A stretch of 64,000 nt of DNA from positions 89,583-153,582 of the forward strand of contig NZ_JACHZX010000007.1 of assembly GCF_014193845.1 (NCBI RefSeq), given 5' to 3'. Shown here piece after piece: positions 22,105-29,490 of the stretch. Both the position numbers and the translations under genes were made by a program. The stretch comes from Sphingomonas sp. BK345. GTDB taxonomy: Bacteria > Pseudomonadota > Alphaproteobacteria > Sphingomonadales > Sphingomonadaceae. The notes beneath the pieces are model-generated. The model was not told the origin of the DNA. It saw only the letters and a program-made list of their open reading frames with translations, and ran no database searches. How positions within the stretch are numbered: position 1 is the stretch's first letter; each line of letters starts with the position of its first letter.

Positions 22105-22431
22105 TCAGTGCCGCGCGCCCGAGAACAGGTTGATCACGAGCGTGCCCGCCAGGATCAGCGCGATGCCGAGCAGCGCCGCCGCGTCTAGCCGCTGGCGATA
22201 CACCAGGAGCCCGACGAGCGAGATCACCACGATACCGATGCCCGACCAGATGGCATAAGCAATGCCCATCGGGATGCCCCGCAGCGCGACCGACAGGCAG
22301 TAGAAGGCGGCGACATAGCCCAGGACCACGACGACGGAGGGGAGCGGGCGCGTGAATCCGGCCGCCGCCTTCAGCGCGGAGGTGGCGACGATCTCGAACC
22401 CGATCGCGCCCGCGAGATAGAACCAGTGCAT
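22105..22431 (-). CDS. Small multidrug resistance (SMR) family transporter
   Basis: The 108-aa product has four transmembrane helices. It carries the conserved membrane glutamate in the first helix (AIGFEIVATSALKAAAGFTR, E about residue 13) and the signature YAIWSGIGIVVIS in the third. The motif of Trp and Gly residues in the YAIWSG segment matches the EmrE/SugE/Mdt group. SMR proteins are antiporters for quaternary ammonium or guanidinium compounds, driven by protons, and work as dimers. It lies convergent to the kinase gene with a 106-bp gap that contains no clear terminator. I cannot tell from the sequence whether it is of the multidrug or the guanidinium type. Confidence 0.9.
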   Translation of the reverse strand: MHWFYLAGAIGFEIVATSALKAAAGFTRPLPSVVVVLGYVAAFYCLSVALRGIPMGIAYAIWSGIGIVVISLVGLLVYRQRLDAAALLGIALILAGTLVINLFSGARH

Positions 22432-22513
22432 GCGACGCTATCGGCCCGACCGACGACCGCGATCAAGCGTGGGTTCCCGCGAGCGGGCGCCGCTACCTCC
22501 CGAAGCGCCCCGC

Positions 22514-22800
22514 TCACCGTATCCACTTGCCATAGACGTCCTGCACTTCCACCGGCCAAGGTTCAGCGCGCGGACCTCCGCCTCGATCTTGCGCAGGTCG
22601 CCGGCGATCGACTAGACGAAATCGTCCGGCGTGAGGGCGGCCTGCGCCACCTGCCGGGTCTCCTCGAGGGAAATGCTGCGCACCATCGCCGCAGGGTGGT
22701 CGCGTAATCGAGCAGTATGCCGCGGTTGTCGGCATCCAGCATGAAGGTCAGATAGGCTCGGTGGGAGTCGAGCGCGCTCTCCAGGCGAAGGGTAGGCTGG
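22514..22800 (-). pseudogene. Decayed C-terminal fragment of an M16-type peptidase
   Basis: On the minus strand, pieces in different frames read as the end of a zinc peptidase of the M16 (insulinase-like) family: ISLEETRQVAQAALTPDDF, then GDLRKIEAEVRALNLG, then PVEVQDVYGKWIR and a stop. The pieces are joined by at least one stop (TAG after DDFV) and a frameshift after LNLG. Only the non-catalytic C-terminal half is present. No start or HxxEH zinc motif is in the neighbourhood. It is a relic of a once larger gene. Confidence 0.55.
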
Positions 22801-22946
22801 CACCGAGGATGTGGCGACTGCCCACGCTGACCGCGAACGGGCACCCGGTGCCAGCGGAGGTTCAGATCGACATGAAGCCGTTTGACGCCTCGCGCTACGG
22901 CATCAGGGGGCGCGTGCTCTACGTGGAGGCGCGCGTGCAGTTCTGA

Positions 22947-23466
22947 GCGCGTCGCGCGGCGCCGTCCGCCGCGCGCGTGACCCGGGCCCCCTCCCCTGCC
23001 CCCGCCCGATCCTCCGCTGGCACGGCGCCAGCCGTCCCGCCGATCGTCTCACTTGCCCGGTGGCACGACGGCGGGGCACCGGTGCCGGTGATGACGTGAT
23101 CGGCGGCGCGTCAGGTGTGGACGCGATGTCGGCTCGGCCCCACGTCTCGCACGACCCCGTCGTTGACGCGGTCGATCATCGGTCCCGCGGCCACCGCTCG
23201 CTCGTCCTCGTCGTAAGAGGCTCACGCGCCCGGCAGGATCGTCGGCGTCATCTGGCCGGATCGTATACCTTCCAATCCTGAGTGAGAAGGGGCGGCCCGC
23301 CCCACCGCGCCATCTCGGATGCGTGGTGCACAACGAAGAAACCAGGCCTCGCCGTTCCCGTCCCGAAGTGCACCTTCCGCTTGCGATCGATCCGGTGACT
23401 TAATCGCAACCGAGTGAGTCAGACAAGTCGTCGGACGGACGTTCGCGCCTACGCTAGCATCGCCGC
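22947..23466. other. Gene-free interval
   Basis: About 500 bp with no convincing gene. A plus-strand frame ending at 22946 (FDASRYGIRGRVLYVEARVQF) looks like the tail of some other broken protein, and other short pieces are visible. The interval appears to be decayed coding DNA between the drug-resistance gene and the replication block. Confidence 0.4.
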
Positions 23467-23754
23467 ATGGAGACGCTGCCCTACGACACGCTCGAGCTGG
23501 TCGCGGTCGACGATGCCCTTGGGATGCGCCGGCGCTGGTCGGTGACGGCCGCGCGAGACCTGTTCGGGCGGATCGTCGTCGAGACGCATTGGGGGCGGAT
23601 GGGGACGCGCGGGCGGCGGTTGCGGCGCGACTTCGGCGACGAGCGCGCTGCAGCCCGCTACGTCCGCGCCCTGTTGGCACGGCGTGCGACGGCGACGCGT
23701 CGGTTGGGCGTGGCGTACCGGCGTGAACCTCCTGCCCTTCTCTCTTCCACCTGA
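23467..23754 (+). CDS. WGR-domain protein
   Basis: The 95-aa protein is nearly all one WGR domain: a strand-rich beginning (RWSVTAARDLFGRIVVETHWGRMG) with the signature HWGRMGTRGR at about residues 39-48. A helix with DERAAARYVRALL ends the domain. WGR domains occur in PARP and MolR-like proteins and as single-domain proteins on plasmids; they are thought to bind nucleic acid. The start ATG at 23467 follows a short gap with no clear ribosome binding site. It lies between decayed DNA and the iterons, so it is probably part of the plasmid backbone. Confidence 0.75.
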   Translation: METLPYDTLELVAVDDALGMRRRWSVTAARDLFGRIVVETHWGRMGTRGRRLRRDFGDERAAARYVRALLARRATATRRLGVAYRREPPALLSST

Positions 23755-23861
23755 GCTCAACATCTCACCCGGGTTAGAGGGTTAGATAGGGAGTTAAGAG
23801 GTTAAGCCCGCGCCGATGCTGCGTAAGAAGGTGAAATCGCGCGAGTCGCGAGGTCGACGGC

Positions 23862-23968
23862 GTTCCCGATGTATCGTCGAAACGTTCCTGATGTATCGAC
23901 GCGTGCGTTCCCGATGTATCGACGGATCGTTCCCGATGTATCGACGGGTGTTCCCGATGTGTCGACGG
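23862..23968 (+). repeat. Five tandem iterons (probable replication origin)
   Basis: Five direct repeats of GTTCCCGATGTATCGACGG begin at 23862, 23884, 23907, 23929 and 23950, so the period is 21-23 bp, about two helical turns. Copies 2 and 5 differ by one base each (GTTCCTGATG, GATGTGTCGA) and copy 1 has TCGTCGA. They lie downstream of the repA stop codon. Iterons spaced like this are binding sites for a RepA-type initiator, so this is the probable oriV. The AT content is not obviously raised near them. Confidence 0.85.
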
Positions 23969-24086
23969 TTCGGATCAGCGACCTGCTACGCCGCGGAGTT
24001 TGAATCAGTTGGTGGCGCGCGGTGCGCGCGCACGTTCAGAGGCAGCGCTCGACCCGTTATGGTGGAAACGAGGGGACGGAGCGAGC

Positions 24087-24101
24087 CGATACATCGGGAA
24101 C
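24087..24101 (-). repeat. Inverted single iteron
   Basis: CGATACATCGGGAAC at 24087-24101 is the exact reverse complement of the 15-bp iteron core. It lies between the tandem array and the repA stop (24127). A lone inverted copy may act as a second RepA contact. Confidence 0.75.
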
Positions 24102-24126
24102 GCGCGCCCTCTATGCGTGGTGGATC

Positions 24127-25389
24127 TCAGCGCAGCAGGTGGCGATTCTTGGCGTCGAACCGGCGCACGAAGCCGATGAAGGCGCTCTGGTAGCTCACCG
24201 GGGTGCGCGCCGCATCGGCCTCGACCCAGGTGCGGAAGTCGGCGTGGAGCGTCTGATAGTCCCAGCCAGGGCATTCCGCGCGGAGCGTCGCCAGCGTCGC
24301 CGCGGTGATCTCGCCGAAGCTGGCACGGGTCGACAGGCTGGTCACGCTGCGGCGGACCAGCGCGCCCACGTCGAGATCAGCGGTCGCGAGCTCGTGCGCC
24401 TCCCTCCCCCTGCCCCCGGGCGCGGCGGGCGTGACGGCGCCGATCGGCGATGCTTCAGCCGATGCTGCAGCGGGTGTGGCGGTGGCAGGTGATCGTGGCG
24501 CGGCGATCGAAGTCGAGCGCCCCGCATCCTCGGCGCGGCGACGCATACGCAGTGCGGGTTCGCGCTTGCCCTCGCCGGGCTCGATCGCCAGCGCGAAGCC
24601 GGGCAGTTCGTCGCGCTCGGCGATCTTGGCGATCTCGAACTTGAAGCGGCGATACTGGCCCTCGGCGCCGGACTTCTCGAACAACGTCGGCAGCGAGATG
24701 GCAAAGCCACCCTCCCCTGCCCCGCCGGCATGCTTGCGCGCGACCTTGTAGAGCCAGCGCTCGCGTCCGCCGGTGATGTCAAAATAGGCGCGGTCGATCG
24801 ACAGCACCCCGCCCGACATCAGCACGCCCTCGTAGAACCAGTTGGACAGCTCGATCGTCATGCCGCGCGAGCGCTCGGTGCGCTCGTCGACCAACTGGGC
24901 CCAGCCGTCGAGCCAGCTGAACGTCGCCTCGCGCCGCGACCGTGCGTTGGCCGGCGCGCCCGCGTCGGCGCGGATGTTGGTCTTGACCGTGGTCGCGACG
25001 AGGCGGTCGAGCGCCTGGCCGAGCAGCTCATAGGCGCGTCCGGTCGGCTCGCGCCCGATCGCGCGCAGCAGGTCGAACGGCATGACGTGGAGCTTGCGCG
25101 GCACGTCGTTCGCCCCGCGCCGCGCCATGTCGGCGAGCATCGAGGCACAGTAGATGAGGATGTCGGCGTCCCAGATCGTGGCCATGCCATATTCGGCGCT
25201 GGCCGAGACATGCACCCAGGTCTTGCCGTCGGGGGAGCGATAATCGATCGGCTTGACCCGCTTGGACTTGGCGAGGCTGAAGAACGGGCGCTCCATCATC
25301 TCGCGCTGGTCGCGCAGCGGCAGGTCGGCGAGATAGGGGAGGAAGAGCTCGAACTGATCCGACACGGCCTCGCGGCGGGCGCGAGTCAT
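24127..25389 (-). CDS. repA: Plasmid replication initiator protein RepA
   Basis: The 420-aa initiator starts at the ATG at 25389 (MTRARREAVSDQFELFLPYL). It contains features of the alphaproteobacterial RepA (RPA) family: an N-terminal region with PFFSLAKSKRVKPIDYRSPDG, the segment ATIWDADILIYCASMLADM and a winged-helix-like region. The motif TTVKTNIRADA and the segment LFEKSGAEGQYRRFKFEIAKI are also seen. A C-terminal extension of about 130 aa follows after a low-complexity Ala/Pro stretch. RepA should bind the iterons at 23.9 kb and start replication. The order parA, parB, repA in one direction, with palindromes before repA, is the arrangement known from sphingomonad megaplasmids. The upstream 25417-25425 (GATGTATGA) resembles an iteron half and may mediate autoregulation. 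Confidence 0.9.
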   Translation of the reverse strand: MTRARREAVSDQFELFLPYLADLPLRDQREMMERPFFSLAKSKRVKPIDYRSPDGKTWVHVSASAEYGMATIWDADILIYCASMLADMARRGANDVPRKLHVMPFDLLRAIGREPTGRAYELLGQALDRLVATTVKTNIRADAGAPANARSRREATFSWLDGWAQLVDERTERSRGMTIELSNWFYEGVLMSGGVLSIDRAYFDITGGRERWLYKVARKHAGGAGEGGFAISLPTLFEKSGAEGQYRRFKFEIAKIAERDELPGFALAIEPGEGKREPALRMRRRAEDAGRSTSIAAPRSPATATPAAASAEASPIGAVTPAAPGGRGREAHELATADLDVGALVRRSVTSLSTRASFGEITAATLATLRAECPGWDYQTLHADFRTWVEADAARTPVSYQSAFIGFVRRFDAKNRHLLR

Positions 25390-25441
25390 GCCAGCTCTCC
25401 GCGGTCGCTTCGGGGAGATGTATGAGAGAAGCAGGGCCCGT

Positions 25442-25457
25442 GTTTCCCCGGGGAAAC
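25442..25457. promoter_or_regulatory. parS: parS-like palindrome 1
   Basis: GTTTCCCCGGGGAAAC, a perfect 16-bp palindrome of the type bound by ParB. It is one of four in the 310 bp between parB and repA. Confidence 0.8.
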
Positions 25458-25507
25458 ACCGCAGCATATGGGATGCGACCAGTAGCCATATCTCAGTGCC
25501 GTGTCGT

Positions 25508-25523
25508 GTTTCCCCCGGGAAAC
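25508..25523. promoter_or_regulatory. parS: parS-like palindrome 2
   Basis: GTTTCCCCCGGGAAAC, one base off the perfect palindrome. It is the second of the four ParB-type sites. Confidence 0.75.
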
Positions 25524-25585
25524 ATCGTCAGTGCGACCCATACGGACCATCTTGCCGCCCTGCTTGCCAGATCCGCGTGGGCGAC

Positions 25586-25601
25586 GTTTCTCCGGGGAAA
25601 C
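25586..25601. promoter_or_regulatory. parS: parS-like palindrome 3
   Basis: GTTTCTCCGGGGAAAC, one base off the perfect palindrome. It is the third of the four sites. Confidence 0.75.
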
Positions 25602-25657
25602 ACCACGCATCTCGGATAGCGGCCACCGCTCCGCCCTCGCCGCGGAGTCGCCGGCGC

Positions 25658-25673
25658 GTTTCCCCGGGGAAAC
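25658..25673. promoter_or_regulatory. parS: parS-like palindrome 4
   Basis: GTTTCCCCGGGGAAAC, a perfect copy just downstream of the parB stop. The centre-to-centre distances along the four sites are 66, 78 and 72 bp. Confidence 0.8.
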
Positions 25674-25699
25674 GCCCCGGGCGGCGGGGCGCCGCGGTG

Positions 25700-26749
25700 T
25701 CACGGCCGCAGCCCCCTGCCCTCGTCCTCCAGATGCGCCAGTGCCGCCCGCAGCGCCTCGGCGAGCTCGTCGACGCTGGCGCCCGAGCCCGCATGGAGAC
25801 GCACCGTGACGCCCTGACGGTTGGCCGACTGGATCGTCAGCGCCGGGCGCCCCGCGGCCCCGTGCCACGTCCAGGGCTCGGCCGGCCCGCTACGCACCAG
25901 CGGTGCGGCGAGCAGGCGACGCACCACCTCGGCCGCGCCCCACAAGGTCACCGCCTGCTCGCGGCGGAACGCCTGATCCGCGGCGAGCACGCGCGCCTCG
26001 GCGAGGATCGCGGCCGCCGATCGCGGGTCGTCGAGCGCCTGCGCCAGCGCGTAGCCGGGCTTGAGCTGCACCTCGGCCGGGCTGGCGAAGGCGGCGATCA
26101 CCTCGTCCGGCAGCGTCGCCACCTTGAGCATCTTCGACAGCCAGCCCTTGGAGAGCTTGAGCCGCTCGGCCATGCGCGTCTGGTGGTTGCCGTAATGCGT
26201 CGCCAACGCGGCGCGATAGTTGCGCGCACGCTCGAGGTCGGAGACGTCGGCGCGCGCGCGGTTCTCCAGGTCGGCGAGGCGGAAGGCGGCCTCGTCGTCG
26301 AGCTGCGCCACCTGCGCCAGGAAGGGCAGATCCGGGTAGCTGTTCGCGCGCAGCCAGCTGATCGACCAGTGGCGCCGCGTCCCCGCGATCACCTCATAGT
26401 CGTGCGCGGGATCGCCCTCGACCCGGCGCACCACCGCAGGCACCTTCTGCCCGCCCTCGGCGATGATCGAGTCGATCAGCTCGCGGCAGCTCGCCTCGCT
26501 GAGATGCGCGTAGCTGCGCGCGTTGCCGGACCAGACCCGCACGCGCGCGGGATCGAGCAGCAGCTGGGTGACCTGGCGCACCTCGCCGCTCGCCACCCGT
26601 GCCAACGCCGACTCGCGCCCCAGCAAAGTGGTTGCGCGCGCGCGCTCGGGCGCGGCCTCGCGGACCGGCGAACGGGAAGGGGAGGGGGCAGGGCCTTCCG
26701 CCTCCTCGGCGAGCAGCGCGGCGAGATAGTCGGATTGCTTACGTGCCAT
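25700..26749 (-). CDS. parB: ParB-family partition protein
   Basis: The 349-aa protein has the ParB order: a C-motif-like nuclease-fold region (ARVWSGNARSYAHL, RELIDSIIAEGGQ, VIAGTRRHWS with GTRRHW at about residue 118). Next is a helix-turn-helix (HYGNHQTRMAERLKLSKGWLSKMLKVATLP) and a C-terminal dimerisation tail. The GTRRHW motif corresponds to the GxRR box that binds CTP in this family. ParB should load on the four GTTTCC palindromes directly downstream. The start at 26749 (MARKQSDYLAALL) lies 71 bp after the parA stop. A CATAGGCGG block at 26770-26778 in the gap also appears inverted upstream of parA. Confidence 0.9.
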   Translation of the reverse strand: MARKQSDYLAALLAEEAEGPAPSPSRSPVREAAPERARATTLLGRESALARVASGEVRQVTQLLLDPARVRVWSGNARSYAHLSEASCRELIDSIIAEGGQKVPAVVRRVEGDPAHDYEVIAGTRRHWSISWLRANSYPDLPFLAQVAQLDDEAAFRLADLENRARADVSDLERARNYRAALATHYGNHQTRMAERLKLSKGWLSKMLKVATLPDEVIAAFASPAEVQLKPGYALAQALDDPRSAAAILAEARVLAADQAFRREQAVTLWGAAEVVRRLLAAPLVRSGPAEPWTWHGAAGRPALTIQSANRQGVTVRLHAGSGASVDELAEALRAALAHLEDEGRGLRP

Positions 26750-26820
26750 GGCGCACCTCCGTCACGGAACATAGGCGGAACGGGGGCATGTAGGACAGCC
26801 CCGCTTGGCCCGGAACAGCG

Positions 26821-28020
26821 TCATGCCGCGGCATGGATCACCGCCTCCTCGCTGGCGGGCTCGACCCGGCCCCAGCCATGGCGGACGAGCTGCTCGACCT
26901 GGCGCAGCGCCTCGTCGAGATTGGCGCGGCAGCGCTTGTGCGTCTTGGGCGTGCCGATCGGCCTGTCGAGCTCGTAGATCGTCATCATCCGCATCGCGGC
27001 ATGGCTGATCTCGGCCGAGTCGAGGATCGGCACCGGCAGCAGCGCGGCGCCGAAGCTCTGCTCCATGATCGCGCGCACCATTGCGTGGCTGGGATCGTTG
27101 GCGTCGTATTTGGAGCAGATCAGCCGGACGAACTGATAGTCGACGTCGATCCCCGCGCCGGTGAGCTGGTGAAGCACCTGGTCCATCATCGACAGGAACT
27201 GCACCGTCGAGCAGAAATCGGGCGTGGTCGCGGCGAGCGGCACCAGCAGCGCGTTGGCCGCCTGCATCACGGCGAGGCTGATCGTGCCGAGCGCGGGCGG
27301 GGGATCGAGCAGCACGATGTCATAGTCGCGCGCGAGGTCAGACAGGCCGCGCTTGAGCTTGCGGAAGCGCGCCGCCAGCACCGAGCCGCCGTCGCTGCCC
27401 GCCGCGGCGAGCTCATATTCGACGTCGAACAGCTCCAGGTTGCTCGGGATCAGGTCGACGTTGGGCCAGGGGGTGCGCTTGACCGCGTAATTGAGGTCGG
27501 TCTGCGTCGGGTCGATCGACAGATAGGGGTAGAGCGTCTCGTCGCGGGTGACGTTGAAATGCGGGTTGAAGCCGAACAGCGTGGTGGTGGTCGCCTGACT
27601 GTCACAGTCGACGACAAGGACGCGATAGCCCTGCACCGCGAGATAGTGCGCGAGGTGGGTGGTGACGGTCGACTTGCCGACACCGCCCTTGAAATTCTGC
27701 ACCGCGACGATCGCTGGCACGTCGAGCGGGGCGCGGGCAGGGGAGGCGCCCAGCACCTCGCGCATGTGGAGCAGCTCGGGGATGGTATAGCCGAGCCGCC
27801 GCCCGGTCTCGGAGGCGGGGGCAGGGGGCAGGCGCCCGTCGTCCTCGGCCATGCGGATGCGGTTGGTCGAGCAGCTGAGCAGCTGCGCCGCCTCGGCGAT
27901 GCCGACGCGCACGTTGAGCCCCTTGCGGCTCTCGGGCAGGAAGGCCTTGCGGCGCAATCGCTCGATCATCCGTTCGCCGGCCTCGGCCAGATCGCCGATC
28001 TGGGTAACGACTGAATTCAT
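26821..28020 (-). CDS. parA: ParA-family partition ATPase
   Basis: The 399-aa ATPase starts at 28020 (MNSVVTQIGDLAEAG). An N-terminal winged or MerR-like helix-turn-helix (VGIAAAQLLSCSTNRIRMAED, about residues 42-60) marks it as a type Ia plasmid ParA, which autoregulates its own promoter. The deviant Walker A is KGGVGKST at about residues 113-120. Walker A-prime and B follow (DYDIVLLDPPPALG) with the usual C-terminal region. It works with ParB and parS to segregate the replicon. The upstream region has an inverted pair CCTATG (28034-28039) and CATAGG (28066-28071), a candidate operator. Confidence 0.92.
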   Translation of the reverse strand: MNSVVTQIGDLAEAGERMIERLRRKAFLPESRKGLNVRVGIAEAAQLLSCSTNRIRMAEDDGRLPPAPASETGRRLGYTIPELLHMREVLGASPARAPLDVPAIVAVQNFKGGVGKSTVTTHLAHYLAVQGYRVLVVDCDSQATTTTLFGFNPHFNVTRDETLYPYLSIDPTQTDLNYAVKRTPWPNVDLIPSNLELFDVEYELAAAGSDGGSVLAARFRKLKRGLSDLARDYDIVLLDPPPALGTISLAVMQAANALLVPLAATTPDFCSTVQFLSMMDQVLHQLTGAGIDVDYQFVRLICSKYDANDPSHAMVRAIMEQSFGAALLPVPILDSAEISHAAMRMMTIYELDRPIGTPKTHKRCRANLDEALRQVEQLVRHGWGRVEPASEEAVIHAAA

Positions 28021-28030
28021 CGCGTGTGAA

Positions 28031-28071
28031 CCGCCTATGATTGAACCTTATCGGACACTACGGTACATAGG
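28031..28071. promoter_or_regulatory. Candidate parA operator (inverted repeat)
   Basis: CCGCCTATG at 28031-28039 and TACATAGG at 28064-28071 form an inverted pair with a 26-bp gap, 14-51 bp upstream of the parA start. CATAGGCGG recurs at 26770 before parB, and both resemble the iteron core TACATCGGG. ParA or RepA binding is an inference. Confidence 0.4.
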
Positions 28072-28308
28072 AAGGTGAAGTCGGGCAAGGGGAGTGGCGG
28101 GAAGGTGCAGGTGGCCGCGCCCGCTGGCGGTAGACTAGCCCTCCTCTCCGTTAACGGGAGGGTTGGGGGGGCGCTTTCATGAGCGCTGCGCCAGCGGAAG
28201 CGCCTCAGCGCAATCCCTTCCCGGACGGGGAGAGGCTCAGCATAGTCCGCAGTTCATACAAAGCTTATCCGAGTTTACAGGATTACGCTAACTCGTCATA
28301 ACCTCGCT
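28072..28308. other. Intergenic region with hairpins
   Basis: Between divergent parA and the AAA ATPase gene. It holds a stem of CCCTCC (28139-28144) with GGAGGG (28157-28162) and a second, GCGCT (28171-28175) with AGCGC (28182-28186). No ORF is convincing. The plus-strand gene at 28309 has no strong ribosome binding site. Confidence 0.4.
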
Positions 28309-29490
28309 ATGGACCCGCGCCGCAACCCCTTCGCCCCCGGCGCCGGCACGCCGCCGCCCGAGCTCGCCGGGCGCGAGCCGCTGCTCGAGCGCAGCCTCGT
28401 CGCGCTCGACCGCATCCGCGCCGGGCGGCCGGCGCGCTCGACGATCTTCTACGGGCTGCGCGGCGTCGGCAAGACGGTGCTGCTCGGCGCGGTGCGCGAC
28501 GCGGTCGAGGCCGAACGCATGCTGGCGGTGACGATCGAGGCGCCCGAGCAGCGCTCGCTCCCCGCACTGCTGGCGCCGTCGCTGCGCGCCGGGCTGCTGA
28601 GGCTCGATCGCGGCGCGCGCGCGGGGGAGGGGGTGCGCCGTGCGCTGCGCGCGCTCGCCGGCTTCGCCAAGCTCAAGGTGAAGTACAGCGACTTCGAGGT
28701 CGCGCTCGATCTCGAGCCCGAGCCCGGCCTCGCCGATTCGGGCGACCTCGACCTCGACCTCGCCGACCTGATGGTGGCGGTGGGCGAGGCGGCACGCGAG
28801 CGCGACAGCGCGCTGGTGCTGATCGTCGACGAGCTCCAATATGTCGCCGAGGACCAGCTCGCCGCGCTGATCAGCGCGCTCCACCGCGCCAACCAGAAGC
28901 GCCTGCCGGTGACGCTGGTGGGGGCCGGACTGCCGCAGCTGCTCGGCCAGATGGGACGTGCCAAATCCTATGCCGAGCGACTGTTCGAGTTCGTCGCACT
29001 CGGCCCGCTCGACGGCGCCGCCGCGGCCGACGCGATCCGGCTGCCGATCGAGCGCGAGGAAGAGACGATCCAGCCCGAGGCGGTCGCCGCGATCGTCGCC
29101 GACACGCAGGGCTATCCCTATTTCCTGCAGGAATGGGGCAAGCACAGCTGGGACGCGGCCGACGCGTCGCCGATCACCGCGGCCGACGTCGCCGCGGCGC
29201 GCGCGGCGGCGCTGGCCGAGCTCGACGCCAGCTTCTTCCGCGTCCGCTTCGACCGGCTCACCCCGGCGGAGAAGCGCTACCTGCGCGCAATGGCGACGCT
29301 GGGGCCGGGGCCGCACCGCTCGGGCGACGTGGCGGAGGCGCTGGGCGTCAAGGTCTCCTCGGTGGCGCCGACGCGCAACAGCCTGATCGCCAAGGGCATG
29401 CTTTACAGCCCCGCGCATGGCGACACCGCCTTCACGGTGCCGCTGTTCGATCAGTTCATGCGCCGCGTGATGCCGGGGGAGGGGAGCTAG
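28309..29490 (+). CDS. AAA ATPase with C-terminal winged helix
   Basis: This 393-aa protein belongs to the stand-alone AAA/STAND-like ATPases resembling the archaeal-type group. Walker A is GLRGVGKT at about residues 49-56, Walker B is LVLIVDELQY near 170-179, and a sensor segment LVGAGLPQL follows. The C-terminal 90 residues read as a winged helix (LTPAEKRYLRAMATLG, then VAEALGVKVSSVAPTRNSLIAKGMLY), which suggests DNA binding. Its position right beside parA, facing away from it, and its stop overlapping the kpsS stop at CTAG, make it a boundary gene between the replication block and the capsule locus. The role is unknown. Regulation or DNA handling is possible. Confidence 0.75.
   Translation: MDPRRNPFAPGAGTPPPELAGREPLLERSLVALDRIRAGRPARSTIFYGLRGVGKTVLLGAVRDAVEAERMLAVTIEAPEQRSLPALLAPSLRAGLLRLDRGARAGEGVRRALRALAGFAKLKVKYSDFEVALDLEPEPGLADSGDLDLDLADLMVAVGEAARERDSALVLIVDELQYVAEDQLAALISALHRANQKRLPVTLVGAGLPQLLGQMGRAKSYAERLFEFVALGPLDGAAAADAIRLPIEREEETIQPEAVAAIVADTQGYPYFLQEWGKHSWDAADASPITAADVAAARAAALAELDASFFRVRFDRLTPAEKRYLRAMATLGPGPHRSGDVAEALGVKVSSVAPTRNSLIAKGMLYSPAHGDTAFTVPLFDQFMRRVMPGEGS

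Noticed and set aside
23862..23968. CRISPR array reading of the tandem repeats
   Set aside because: The units follow one another with only 2-5 bases between them, so there are no spacers, and no cas genes are present. They fit iterons.
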